In this document: piece by piece, positions 8,787 through 17,739 of the stretch
Layout of the letters: each line of letters begins with the position of its first letter
How positions within the stretch are numbered: the first letter of the stretch is position 1
Origin: CATOSP01 sp965205385
GTDB lineage: Bacteria > Chloroflexota > Dehalococcoidia > Lucifugimonadales > UBA3495
Length of the DNA: 64,000 nt
Direction: 5' to 3'
Assembly: GCA_965205385.1 (NCBI GenBank)
Contig: CBDBGS010000008.1
Coordinates: 1,860,001 to 1,924,000, forward strand
The notes under the pieces: generated by a model
The model's input: only the letters and a program-made list of their open reading frames with translations
What the model was told of the DNA's origin: nothing
Databases searched by the model: none
Program-made: the position numbers and the translations under genes

Positions 8787-10147
8787 TTGGCTGGGGAGCG
8801 GGGAGAGGTGTTGGAAGCGGCCCGGTGGGCCAAGGGTATTGAGGAAGTGCACCGACGCATTGGTTCACGTTTCTACCGGTCGGAAGCCCGCCGGCGGGCA
8901 CTGGCCTATGTGAAGGGACTGCTCAGTCCAATAGAGCGCAAGAACGGGTGGCAACTGGCGGAGCAGGCGGGCGATGCTACACCCGACGGGGTACAGCGCC
9001 TGTTGTACAACTACCGGTGGGATGCCGACCTGGTTCGAGATGATCTCCGGGACTACGTGGTGGAGCATCTGGCTGCCGCTGACGGGGTGCTGGTGGTGGA
9101 CGAGACTGGGTTTCTGAAGAAGGGTAGCAAGTCAGCAGGGGTGCAGCGGCAGTACAGTGGGACAGCGGGTCGGGTAGAGAATTGCCAGATAGGAGTATTT
9201 CTCACGTATGCCACGGCTCAGGGCAGGGTCCTGCTGGACCGGGAGCTGTACCTGCCCCAGGTATGGGCTGATGACCGCCAGCGCAGGCTGGAGGCTGGTG
9301 TGCCGGAGGAAATAGACTTCCGGACCAAGCCACAACTGGCCCGGGTAATGGTGGAACGGGCGGTGGAGGGGGGAGTTCCCTTCGGCTGGGTTGCTGGAGA
9401 CACGGTTTATGGCAGTGACCGCAAGTTGCGGCAGTGGCTGGAGCAACAGGAAATACCCCACGTACTGGCGGTCAAGCGCAATGAGAAGCTGTGGGCCCTG
9501 ACGGATAAGGGCTCGCGCCAGGTGCGGGCGGACCGGCTGGCGCCTGGGGTGGAAGAATCGGGCTGGGTCCGGTTGAGCGCCGGTAATGGGGCCAAGGGTC
9601 CCCGGGTCTACGACTGGACCAGGGTGGCGATCCGGCCTCTGAAGGAGCCAGGCAAGGGGTACTGGCTGCTGGCCCGCCGCAGCATTGCCCAGCCCGAAGA
9701 GCTGGCCTGGTACGTCTGCTTCGGCCCAGCGGAGACAAGCTTGGAGGAACTGGTGAGGGTGGCAGGTATTCGTTGGACCATCGAGGAGTGCTTTGAGGAG
9801 GCCAAGGGGCAGGTAGGGCTGGACCAGTATGAAGTGCGGAAATGGGAGGGCTGGTACCGGCATATCACCCTGGCCATGCTGGCCCATGCCTACCTGGCGG
9901 TAGTCCGGCAACAGGCCAACGCAGGTTGCTGCGGAAAAAAGGGGGAGAGCCGGAGTGGGATGAATCCCTGATACCGTTGACGGTCCCCGAGGTGCGCCGA
10001 CTACTGTACAAGTTGATCTGGCAGCCCAGGCCATCACCGAAGAGAGTGCTGGCCTGGTCCCGTTGGAGGAGGCGCCACCAGGCCCGGGCCCGCCACTGCC
10101 ACTACCAGCGTCGACTCCGACATCTCAACCAATATATGCGACTGTAG
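8787..10147 (+). CDS. IS701-family transposase, read through a -1 frameshift
   Basis: The zero frame encodes 394 residues from TTG at 8787 to 9971 with a DDE-type (DUF4338-like/DDE superfamily 5) transposase: VVDETGFLKKGSKS, WVAGDTVYGSD and WTIEECFEEAKGQVGLDQYE supply the acidic residues. The zero frame then ends in GCCGKKGESRSGMNP, but the family's C-terminal tail (DESLIPLTVPEVRRLL, then a basic RWRRRHQARARH region) is encoded in the -1 frame up to TAG at 10147. A canonical A_AAA_AAG slippery heptamer sits at 9935-9941 in the correct phase. The joined product would have 453 residues. A one-base deletion cannot be excluded. Confidence 0.85.
9935..9941 (+). promoter_or_regulatory. Canonical -1 ribosomal frameshift heptamer A_AAA_AAG
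   Basis: The zero-frame codons GGA AAA AAG place A_AAA_AAG in phase with the transposase. This is the heptamer used by E. coli dnaX and many insertion sequences. It is followed directly by GGGGGAGAG. The -1 frame downstream carries the expected transposase C-terminus. Confidence 0.65.
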
Positions 10148-10700
10148 TACTAGCCTGTATCGTGGTTTCGATATCGGCGTCCTCGGCCAGTTCAACGTCC
10201 TCGTACATCGCTACGTAGAGGCTCCCGATAGTCAGCCCTTTCTTATAAACCGAGAGTGCCGTGTCCCAGTAGTTGGCGACGGTCTGCCCCATGTCCTCTA
10301 TATGTCGTCGGCATTCCTCGCCCTGGGGTCCGAGGCACGCTTCCTTGTGGGGCTGCATGTAGGCACGGACTTTCTCGTCGGTCGGCACAAGCTTGCGCTG
10401 CTTGGCTTCCGCCCATAGAGCAGTGTCTTCCACCAGTACCAGAATGGTGATCTGCTTGGCCTCGGACTCGGTCATTGTGGAATCATTCGACCGGCGGAAC
10501 TCTGCGGGCTTCCGGACCTGACCGAGTGTGATGTTTTCCCCTTCCACAACAGCGACAACGGCATCATCGCCCTCAGCTTGGGCATAAATGTGACCATACT
10601 GGCCGGGTTGTGCCAAGGTGGCGCCAACGATAGTTGCCCCAACAACAAGAGCGAGAGCAACAACCGAACGCAAGAAAGCAAGTGTCCGTTTCATCGTCAT

Positions 10701-11050
10701 TTTCCTCCGTTAGTTATGTGCCGACAGCCACCCAACTCGAATATACCTGGTATCGGGGCGTGTCGAAAGTTTTAATCGGGCAGAAGCAAGGGGACCACGA
10801 GAATTTGTCCGAATCCTTAAGCGCAATTGAAAGCCTTCGCTCGGCATCAGCATTCATGGGCCACGTAAGCCAACCCAGCAAGGTGGTGGACTCCTAGCAC
10901 TTCCGATGTGATGTCCAAGTAAAGATGCACGCCTGGTCTGACCAACTGATTAGCGAGTAGCTGTTGGACGAATGGTGATATTCAGTCTTGGGACTCGACC
11001 ACGGGACAAAGCAGAACTGCATTTTGACCCGACGGGACTAGGTTATCCGT
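10701..11050. other. Intergenic stretch
   Basis: 350 bases upstream of the interrupted SurA-like gene (which reads leftwards). It should contain that gene's promoter; I see no strong consensus pair and no recognisable gene. Confidence 0.4.
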
Positions 11051-11530
11051 TTGCTGATTTGCCAATCCCAAGACTGGGTCATCCAGTATACGGGGAGATC
11101 ATTCGTACAGTCCTCACCGGATGTGGTTGGGTGGCTAGACGAATGGGTTGGTCCGGGCACTCAATCTTTTCGGGTAGCGCCCTACAGACCTGTCGCGGAG
11201 GAGGACGTCCTCCGCGTGGGTGACGTAGCCGGCGGGGCGCCGCCCGAGTTAGTGGCAGTCAAGTCCATCACTTCAATCGGTAACAAGGAGCGTTGGGAAT
11301 TCGCCCCGCCCTTGGAGTACATGCACAAGGACGGGCAGGTTATTACGCGGTTCAACCCCGATGCTGAGGCGCCGGTGTCCCGCCCGCCGAGCGCGGTCAG
11401 GCTTGCAACCATGGAGTTGGCAAAGGCTATGCTGGACCACATCAAAGAAAACCCCGGCGCATCCCCAGAAGCCGTGCCCCGATCCTTGCTTAATCAAGAA
11501 ATGAAGGACCTCCTGACCTCATACCGTTAG
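11051..11530 (+). CDS. Hypothetical protein, start uncertain
   Basis: 159 codons from a TTG with no clear ribosome site; a stop codon lies only three codons upstream. The sequence (for example DVVGWLDEWVGPGTQSFRVA, SAVRLATMELAKAMLDHIKE) reads like a soluble protein but I do not recognise it. An overlapping frame, 10972-11223, has an ATG and could represent the original 5' part if a frameshift occurred near 11050-11200. It may be a real small gene or a remnant. Confidence 0.35.
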   Translation: MLICQSQDWVIQYTGRSFVQSSPDVVGWLDEWVGPGTQSFRVAPYRPVAEEDVLRVGDVAGGAPPELVAVKSITSIGNKERWEFAPPLEYMHKDGQVITRFNPDAEAPVSRPPSAVRLATMELAKAMLDHIKENPGASPEAVPRSLLNQEMKDLLTSYR

Positions 11531-11905
11531 TTTGAAGCAATCTCGGTAACCTTCTATTCGACCTATACCAGAGCGCGGTCTGTCGATTCTCACTCTTGGC
11601 CAGTTGATTTCGGGCGTGTCGCCATGCTGCGCTGCTGGTCTTTCAGGCCATGAGGCGGAATCCAAGAGTTCATGCACCGGGTTATGGTCCTGAGGTTGAA
11701 GATCTCGGGATCCCCGCCTTCGGAGGAATGCCTAGTCTAAGGGGAATGACGGGAATGCCCAATACGGCCAACAATCGAAAGACCCTGGAGACCAGAGGTT
11801 CAGGTTTGTAATCGTACCGCTTCTGTTATTATTATCTCTGATGGCTGTCACAAACCCTCATAGCTCCCTCCCCTATAGCTCCCTCCCCCGGAGGCTCGCT
11901 AACCC
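11531..11905. other. Intergenic stretch with repeat-like sequence
   Basis: No gene recognised. Around 11690-11770 there is a segment of the kind often dispersed between genes (GGGATCCCCGCC, then GGGGAATGACGGGAATGCC). Near 11865-11885 the string TAGCTCCCTCCCC occurs twice almost in tandem. GGAGG at about 11889 is rather far (about 13 bases) from the next start. Confidence 0.4.
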
Positions 11906-13279
11906 ATGACCGTTGCGGGCATCTTGATCATGGCTTCGGGCCTGCTTATCTTGGCGCTCACCAGCGTCCCTCCGGTCACGCAAAGGCTGAGAGGCGGGAT
12001 TTTCTACGGCTGGTGGGCCATCGCCCTCGCCGCCACCGTGATGATCCTTAGCATCGTCCCCTTCTTCCATAGCATGACCGCCTGGTTCGTCGTCCTGGAG
12101 CGGCAATTCGGTTGGAACCGCACACAGCTTTCCCTGGCTTTCTCACTCTCCAGGGTCGAGGGAGGCATCATGGGGCCGTTAGAAGGGCTGCTCATCGACA
12201 AGCTCGGCGCCCGGCGCATGGTGATCATCGGCACGACTATCCTGGGCCTCGGATTTCTTATGTTCGGGCAGATCCAGGAGTTGTGGCAGTTCTACGTGGC
12301 CTTCCTGGTTATGAGTTTGGGAGGCGGTCTGGGCACCTGGCTACCCATGATGACGGTGCTCAATAGCTGGTGGGTCCGCCGACGGGCCACATCCATGTCA
12401 TGGGTGCTGGTGGGTTACCGCCTTGGCGTGGTGGCTCTCGTGCCTCTGCTGACGTGGGCAATCGATGACAGCCAATTCGGATGGAAGGCTGGAGCCACCG
12501 GCATCGGCGTTGTTATCCTCCTGGCGGCGATCCCGATCTCTCGGGCAGTGCGCAACCGCCCGGAAGACTACGGCGAGCTACCCGATGGTGTTGCACAGGC
12601 CCCCGTCACGGCTGCCGCGGCCGCGGCGGAAGGCGCTGAGGTTCCCTCCGCCAGCGTGGATGAACTTAGCTTCACGTGGCAGGAAGCTATCCGCACCAAG
12701 CCGTTTTGGCTGATGAGTATCGGACATGCGTGCTGCACGACCGTAATCGTCACAATCATGGTCCACCTGGGACCGATGCTGGTGGACCGGGGTTTCTCCC
12801 TGCAAACCGTGGGGTTCGTGATCTCGATGTACACCGCCATCGGTATCGGTTCGACCCTGGTGGGCGGACACATTGGCGACCGGATTCCCATCCGGCAAGC
12901 GATATTCGGATTCTCTATCTTGCAGTCACTGGGGGTGATCGTGCTCCTGACCGCCTATACCCCGCCAACCGTCTTCTTGTTCGCCATACTGATGGGGCTG
13001 GGCGAAGGCAGGGGGTCACTGACCACGGCCATCCGGGGCGTCTACTTTGGGAGAAAGTCCTTCGCCAGCATAATGGGAATGTCGATGGTTCCCATGAACG
13101 TCCTGCTGCTGATCGCGCCGCTATTTGCTGGCTACATGTTCGACCAGACGGGCAGTTACCTAATTCCCTTCGTCTCGGTGGCATTGGTGAGCTCGACCGG
13201 AGCGTCGTTATTCCTGTTCCTGGGGGACCCGGCTAAACAGGGTGCCAGGTTGGCGGGTAGTCCCGCCGCGGCGGACTAA
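11906..13279 (+). CDS. MFS transporter
   Basis: 457 residues with about 12 hydrophobic segments in two groups of six, separated by a hydrophilic Ala/Glu-rich loop near residues 225-255. The motif after helix 2 reads LIDKLGARRMVI, the MFS motif-A position. It is an inner-membrane carrier, probably for monocarboxylates by resemblance to the oxalate/formate antiporter group; the substrate is unknown. A close paralogue lies at 35543-36853 (shared segments FYGWW, TAWFVVLER/PAWFVVLER, GGGLGTWLPMMTVLN). The paralogue lacks the first ~20 residues, so translation may start later than 11906. Confidence 0.88.
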   Translation: MTVAGILIMASGLLILALTSVPPVTQRLRGGIFYGWWAIALAATVMILSIVPFFHSMTAWFVVLERQFGWNRTQLSLAFSLSRVEGGIMGPLEGLLIDKLGARRMVIIGTTILGLGFLMFGQIQELWQFYVAFLVMSLGGGLGTWLPMMTVLNSWWVRRRATSMSWVLVGYRLGVVALVPLLTWAIDDSQFGWKAGATGIGVVILLAAIPISRAVRNRPEDYGELPDGVAQAPVTAAAAAAEGAEVPSASVDELSFTWQEAIRTKPFWLMSIGHACCTTVIVTIMVHLGPMLVDRGFSLQTVGFVISMYTAIGIGSTLVGGHIGDRIPIRQAIFGFSILQSLGVIVLLTAYTPPTVFLFAILMGLGEGRGSLTTAIRGVYFGRKSFASIMGMSMVPMNVLLLIAPLFAGYMFDQTGSYLIPFVSVALVSSTGASLFLFLGDPAKQGARLAGSPAAAD

Positions 13280-13402
13280 GAGCCGCCCGCCCTCCCCTTC
13301 GCAAGCCCGGTGGACAACTCCATCCATCCGACGTACTATTCGTCCAACCTGGCCTTCGCGTGAGAGTCTGTCTTCGCGCCTGGTGAGAGAGTAGGAGGTA
13401 CC

Positions 13403-14077
13403 ATGGAAGGACGATATCCCAACGGGTTGTTGCTGGCGATCACCAACTGCACCGACGCCTCCAAGTCCGATGAGTTCAATTACTGGTACAACCACATGCA
13501 CGTGCCCGATGTTACGGGACCTGGGATTTTCCGCCACGCCATCAGGTTTGCCAACTCTGACCCCGCCTCTCCCGCGGGGCAGTACGTAGCCACTTACGAG
13601 ACCGCCTGGGAAGAAGTGGAAAAGGCAATGCCGGCTCACCGGGAGGCGGGCGCCAGGACCCGTGGCGACGAGGACCGCGGCACACCGCTGATCCAGCCGG
13701 TGACTGTGGGTGTGTTCAAGCGGAAGGGCGGAGAGTTCAACGCCGCCGCCAAGCCCTCGTTGGGGATGCTGCTGGTGCTGAGCAATTGTAAGGACACCCA
13801 CTACGAGAAGGAGTTCAACCGGTGGTACGAGGACGTCCATATCCCCGACATCCTCGATACCGGGGCGTACCATACCGCATACCGGTACGTGAGCACAGAC
13901 CCCGAGGCTACCAAGGGGAAGTATCTGGCCATCTACGAGACGGACAATCGGGACGCAGCCGCCGCCAGGGAGAAACTGAACGCGGTGCGAGCCGACTGGA
14001 CGGCGCGCGGCCCGCTCTACGGCGGAATCGACGTGGTCGCTTCATTAACCGCGAACCGCATCTGGCCAATGGACTAG
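13403..14077 (+). CDS. Tandem dimeric alpha/beta-barrel (EthD-like) protein
   Basis: 224 residues after a strong AGGAGG site. The protein is an internal duplication: each half starts with a short beta strand and an (A/S)NC motif (LLLAITNCTD, LLVLSNCKD) followed by a conserved WYNHMHVPDV or WYEDVHIPDI motif. This pattern belongs to small ferredoxin-like alpha/beta-barrel proteins of the EthD/monooxygenase-accessory type. A tandem copy could form within one chain the barrel that others build as dimers. It stands between an MFS carrier and a flavin oxidoreductase, suggesting an auxiliary role in substrate breakdown, but no reaction can be assigned. Confidence 0.7.
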   Translation: MEGRYPNGLLLAITNCTDASKSDEFNYWYNHMHVPDVTGPGIFRHAIRFANSDPASPAGQYVATYETAWEEVEKAMPAHREAGARTRGDEDRGTPLIQPVTVGVFKRKGGEFNAAAKPSLGMLLVLSNCKDTHYEKEFNRWYEDVHIPDILDTGAYHTAYRYVSTDPEATKGKYLAIYETDNRDAAAAREKLNAVRADWTARGPLYGGIDVVASLTANRIWPMD

Positions 14078-14087
14078 CCCGAACGAA

Positions 14088-14118
14088 AGCCAGCCCCCCT
14101 GATGAAAAGGGGCTGGCT
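14088..14118. terminator. Hairpin between convergent genes
   Basis: Perfect 10-base stem AGCCAGCCCC / GGGGCTGGCT (14088-14097 and 14109-14118) with an 11-base loop, located just after the 13403-14077 gene and before the end of the convergent flavin oxidoreductase. It has no long T run, so termination could be weak or bidirectional. Confidence 0.6.
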
Positions 14119-14148
14119 AAATCGTCGGGTATCGAACGCGCTCGGTGA

Positions 14149-15321
14149 TTACCGGGCGCGTTCGTCTGCGTAGACCTGGCGGGCGCGGTCCAGGGCACGA
14201 GTCCTGCCGGCTACCAGGGTGTCTTGCCTTTCGGCTGCCCATTGGTTGGAAGCCTGAGTGCCAACCAGTGACCCCTGGAATTGGGGCATGACGTAGCGGG
14301 CCAGCAATTCGTAGCTGCGGAGCATCTTCTCTCTAGGAGCCCAGTCGATGGTCTGGACAAGGAACCCGCCGAAACCGCCGCTCTGCTCATCCAGCCGCTT
14401 GATGGCTTCGACACAGTCGTCCGGGGTGCCGATGATCCACGAGCCGGAGTCGACCATGTAGTCGATGACTTGTTCCAGGGGACCGTCGAACACGGGCTTG
14501 CGTCCGTTGGTGCCTTCGGAGTACTCGCGCAGGTACCGGCCGGAACCCAGCCTGGCTTCCTCGATGGCCTCCTTGCGGGTCTCGGCCAGGTGAACCGGCA
14601 GCACCAGCCTCCAGTCGTCGCGGTTAACGGTCTGCTCGTGTTCCGCCGCGGACTCCTCGGCGATGTCCCAGAGGGCCTTTAGGTCCGAAGGGCCGGAACT
14701 GGGGTCCCTGGGCACGGTTATGGTCAGGACAGCGGCGCTGTACTTACCCGCCAACGCCACACCGGCGGGAGTCTGCACCGAAGCGACCGCCACAGGCATG
14801 TAGGGTTTCTGGTAGGGGCGCAGTTGGAGCATGGCTTCGTTTAGCTCGAACCAGTCGCTCTTGTATGTGATGGGTTCGGTCTCGGTGAACAGGCGCAGGA
14901 CGATACCCAGAGCCTCGTCCATCCGTTCCCGCTGGACCTCGTGAGGGATACCCATCATGTATGCATCGCCGGGCAGGGCCCCGGGTCCGACGCCGAGCAT
15001 GACCCGGCCATGGGTCATGTGGTCAAGCTGGACCATACGGTTGGCCACCATCAAAGGGTGGTGGTAAGGAAGGCTGATCACGCCGGAGCCCAACTTTATG
15101 TGACGGGTCCGGTCCGCGGCCACGGCCATGAATATCTCCGGTGAGGAGATAGTCTCCCAACCGGCGCTGTGGTGTTCGCCGATCCACGCTTCGTCGAACC
15201 CCAGGTAGTCAAGCCACTGGACCAGTTCAAGGTCCCGGTCGATCGCAAGGGTCGGATTCTCACCCACTCGGTGGAATGGACCCAGGAATATGCCGAATTT
15301 CATCCGTTCAGGTAGCGCCAT
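14149..15321 (-). CDS. LLM-class flavin-dependent oxidoreductase
   Basis: 390 residues with the luciferase-like TIM barrel: MKFGIFLGPFH start, DYLGFDEAWIGEHH, TRHIKLGSGVISLPYHHP, LDHMTHGRVMLGVGPGAL. These enzymes use reduced flavin and oxygen to hydroxylate or cleave organic substrates, or use F420. The nearest look-alike in the window is the gene at 34215-35300 (same GEHH/GEHF, YHHP and LDHM(T/A)xGR motifs). The ATG at 15321 has AGGTGG upstream; the later Met (15303) does not. The substrate is unknown. Confidence 0.9.
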   Translation of the reverse strand: MALPERMKFGIFLGPFHRVGENPTLAIDRDLELVQWLDYLGFDEAWIGEHHSAGWETISSPEIFMAVAADRTRHIKLGSGVISLPYHHPLMVANRMVQLDHMTHGRVMLGVGPGALPGDAYMMGIPHEVQRERMDEALGIVLRLFTETEPITYKSDWFELNEAMLQLRPYQKPYMPVAVASVQTPAGVALAGKYSAAVLTITVPRDPSSGPSDLKALWDIAEESAAEHEQTVNRDDWRLVLPVHLAETRKEAIEEARLGSGRYLREYSEGTNGRKPVFDGPLEQVIDYMVDSGSWIIGTPDDCVEAIKRLDEQSGGFGGFLVQTIDWAPREKMLRSYELLARYVMPQFQGSLVGTQASNQWAAERQDTLVAGRTRALDRARQVYADERAR

Positions 15322-15356
15322 CCTAGTCCACCTCGCTTATGCTCAAAGTGTTCTGG

Positions 15357-16379
15357 TTAGTTGATGCGGTACACACGGGCCGCGGTATCGTGGAACAGGT
15401 CGGCCCGTTCGCTGGCCGAATATCCCGAGGAAAGCCGTTTGAACGCGTTGTACATGATGCTGTAGGAGAAGGACACCTTGTCCACGGGGAAGTTGCTCTC
15501 GAACATGCACCGGCTTGGTCCGAACTGCTCAATACAGTAGTTCATAAGCGGCGACATCGACTCGGCCAGCTCTTCGGAACCGATGGGGGTCTCGCGGAGG
15601 TGCCAGTCGAAACCGGTGCGGGGCATACCGATGCCCCCCAGCTTCATATTCACGTTGGGGCATTCGGCCACTGCGGCGATTCCTGACCGCCAGTCCGCCA
15701 GCACTTCGTCATCGCGGTTGGCGTAAGGGCCCACCCTTTGCAGGCCGCCGATGTGGTTCAGGATGATGGTCAGGTCGGGTACAGCCCTGGCGAATGCGGC
15801 CAGTTCGGGGAGTTGGGGGTGGTACATCCAGCCTTCCAGGGACAGTCCCATGCGGGACAGCACCCGGGCTCCGGCGAGAAAGGTTTCGCTGCCCAACTGG
15901 TTGGCCTGGGCGATGGCGGCGGTGTTCTCGACCTGCGGGTTGGGGTCCCAGGTCACCGAATGCCGGATACCCCGGAACCGGTTGGGGCTGGCAGCTTGCA
16001 GCGCTTCGAGGACGGGCTCAACCCGGTCGGCCAAATGCAGGTTGGCGTGGCCCACGATGGATGCCGCCGCCTTGCAGGGGCCGTACAGGCCGGTGTCGGC
16101 GGCCGCGGCTAGTCCCTGGACAAACTCAACCTCTCCCACGGGGCGAAGTTCTTCAGGACCGTCGGCCCGGTACATGGACCGCGCCTCCACGAACACGGTT
16201 GAGCGGACGTTGTGGCCGCTACTCGTGTCGGCGGCCAGCTCGTGCAGGAGATACCTCTGATAGGGGATCCGCTGGGTCCGCAAGTCCCAAAAGTGGTGGT
16301 GGGGGTCGCATATTGGCAAGTCGGGTTCGAGGGCTGGTTCGGTGGTCAGGTCCAGCCAGTCATTGCCTCCGAATGGCAT
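15357..16379 (-). CDS. Amidohydrolase family 2 metal-dependent hydrolase
   Basis: 340 residues. The N-terminal ICDPHHHFWDL supplies the metal-binding HxH-type motif of the amidohydrolase-2 group (2-pyrone-4,6-dicarboxylate lactonase, ACMSD relatives). Later motifs are TIILNHIGG and SRCMFESNFPVDK, typical of the C-terminal barrel. It probably hydrolyses a lactone or decarboxylates an aromatic-derived acid; the exact substrate is unclear. GGAGGG precedes the ATG. It sits between flavin oxidoreductase genes on the same strand, which supports a shared degradative route. Confidence 0.88.
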   Translation of the reverse strand: MPFGGNDWLDLTTEPALEPDLPICDPHHHFWDLRTQRIPYQRYLLHELAADTSSGHNVRSTVFVEARSMYRADGPEELRPVGEVEFVQGLAAAADTGLYGPCKAAASIVGHANLHLADRVEPVLEALQAASPNRFRGIRHSVTWDPNPQVENTAAIAQANQLGSETFLAGARVLSRMGLSLEGWMYHPQLPELAAFARAVPDLTIILNHIGGLQRVGPYANRDDEVLADWRSGIAAVAECPNVNMKLGGIGMPRTGFDWHLRETPIGSEELAESMSPLMNYCIEQFGPSRCMFESNFPVDKVSFSYSIMYNAFKRLSSGYSASERADLFHDTAARVYRIN

Positions 16380-16633
16380 GTTGACCCTCCATAGCGATAA
16401 ATTGGGTGGGGTTAGGCGGATTCATGATACCACACCGTGATTTTAGGGATAGGTGGGTTCGGGCGTCCCTATTCCAATACCAGTGGATTGATCTGCCGCC
16501 ATAGAGCGGAGTCGGCAAGGGGAAATACCCCCAACACCCTTGTTCGCCAGTGAGGTCCTGGATTGGGCCGGGTGATCGAGTGAAGTCCCAAGGGGCAAAT
16601 CCACCCACCCTCTCTTTGAAAGGGAGGTCTGGA
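16380..16633. repeat. Repeat-like intergenic sequence with a hairpin
   Basis: 254 bases between two minus-strand genes. Near 16606-16626 there is a partly palindromic CCCTCTCTTTGAAAGGGAGG, and nearby GGGGAAATACCCCC. This type of sequence is often dispersed between genes; no second copy is evident in this window. A minus-strand open frame here is low-complexity and rejected as a gene. Confidence 0.4.
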
Positions 16634-17668
16634 TCATCCGGTAGCCAGGGCCGGGAAAATGTTGTCTCTGAAGGCCTCCAGCTCGCGCTGGGGGAACTCA
16701 TAGGTCTCCGAGGTCATCAGGTACAGGCGCTTAATGCCTTGTGCCTCGGCCTCGCGCAGCCGTTGGGCGCAGTATTCGGGCGTCCCGATGAGCCCTATTG
16801 CGTCGCACATCTGTGCGAGGAGGTCTTGGGGCATGAACTGGCACAATCGCTTGGCTTCCTCCCAGTCCTCGGCATGGGGAATGTCGGGGTACAGCTCCCG
16901 GAGGCCCTGGGGTATTTCCAACTCTCCCGGGTCGATTCCCGCGCCCCTAAGGTAGGGCTCGTGGGAGGTCTCGATCAGCCTTTGGGCGCACAGGGGCCGG
17001 GCCATCTCCATGGCCTCCTGCTGGTCTTCATGGATGATGGTGGTGGCGGTCAGGGCCATTTCAATTTCCGCAGGATCGCGTCCGGCGCGGGCCGCACCCG
17101 CTTCCAGATGTTTGCGGGCAACCTCGATGGACCCGGGGTCTATCCCAACCTGAAGCAGGACGCCGTCGGCCACCTCTCCTGCAACCTCGATTGCTCGGGG
17201 GCCGTGGGCCGCGATGAAGATAGGTGGGACTTCCGTGTTGCCATGGCGCATTCGGCTGGTGGAGTCGTTGAACGCGACCTCTTCACCGCTCAGAAGTTCT
17301 TTCATGGTCAGGACCGCCCGGCGCATCTGCCGCACCGAAGCGGGACGGACTCCCACCGTCTGGACCGAACTGAAGCCCCGGCCCATCCAGAACTCGACCC
17401 GGCCCGGAGCAAGCTCCGCCACGGTCTTCATCGCCGACGCCAGGACCGACACGTGTCTGGTCACCGGATTGATGACCGCCGATGAAATCCTGATCCGCTC
17501 CGTGGCCTGGATTGCGAAGGCCATGCTTACGAAGACGTCTCGCTCCAATAGTTGAGAGTCGAGAACGCCCACTCCGTCAAAGCCCGCCTGTTCGGCTTGC
17601 CGGGCGAACGCGCCTAGCTCGGTGACTGGCTTGCAGGGTGGAACTCTGAGATCGATCTGAACGGCCAT
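16634..17668 (-). CDS. LLM-class flavin-dependent oxidoreductase
   Basis: 344 residues from the ATG at 17668, chosen because GGAGG lies five bases before it; an upstream in-frame Met at 17701 has no such site. Luciferase-like barrel with FARQAEQAGFDGVGVLDSQL, ERIRISSAVINPVTRHVS, a GRVEFWMGRGFS segment and PIFIAAHGPRAIEVAGEVADG, resembling the F420-dependent methylene-tetrahydromethanopterin reductase-like subgroup. Substrate and cofactor are not certain. It lies in a minus-strand run with the amidohydrolase and another family member. Confidence 0.88.
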   Translation of the reverse strand: MAVQIDLRVPPCKPVTELGAFARQAEQAGFDGVGVLDSQLLERDVFVSMAFAIQATERIRISSAVINPVTRHVSVLASAMKTVAELAPGRVEFWMGRGFSSVQTVGVRPASVRQMRRAVLTMKELLSGEEVAFNDSTSRMRHGNTEVPPIFIAAHGPRAIEVAGEVADGVLLQVGIDPGSIEVARKHLEAGAARAGRDPAEIEMALTATTIIHEDQQEAMEMARPLCAQRLIETSHEPYLRGAGIDPGELEIPQGLRELYPDIPHAEDWEEAKRLCQFMPQDLLAQMCDAIGLIGTPEYCAQRLREAEAQGIKRLYLMTSETYEFPQRELEAFRDNIFPALATG

Positions 17669-17739
17669 TTGTTCCTCCGGGACCGAATGTTTGGGAATCA
17701 CTCCCAGGCGCCACGGATTGGCTGGTCTTGGTGACCGGG

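Larger units (their letters stand above)
8723..10149 (+). mobile_element. IS701-family insertion sequence with CTAG target duplication
   Basis: 1427 bases. Perfect 13-base inverted repeats, TACTACAGTCGCA (8723-8735) and its reverse complement (10137-10149), are flanked on both sides by CTAG (8719-8722 and 10150-10153), the four-base YTAR-type duplication known for IS701. The transposase occupies almost the whole element, and its stop codon lies in the right repeat. The intact ends and exact duplication indicate a recent insertion. Confidence 0.9.
8592..10700 (-). pseudogene. Secreted SurA-like protein gene interrupted by an IS701 element
   Basis: The ATG at 10700 follows GGAGG. The product starts with a signal peptide (MKRT, then a hydrophobic LRSVVALALVVGATIVGA stretch) and a SurA/PpiC-type N-terminal segment (VVAVVEGENITLGQV). 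In the present sequence it runs into the IS701 end and stops after 191 codons. If bases 8719-10149 (the element plus one CTAG copy) are removed, the frame continues without error as ARERYLRSIRDDAEI through KELYDRAVAEDN to a TAG at 8592, giving 225 residues. The gene was therefore intact until a recent insertion. The role was probably as a periplasmic or surface chaperone-like protein; the peptidyl-prolyl isomerase domain is absent. Confidence 0.8.

Noticed and set aside
16360..16701. 113-codon minus-strand frame
   Set aside because: It covers repeat-like intergenic DNA and overlaps genes on both sides; no family resemblance.
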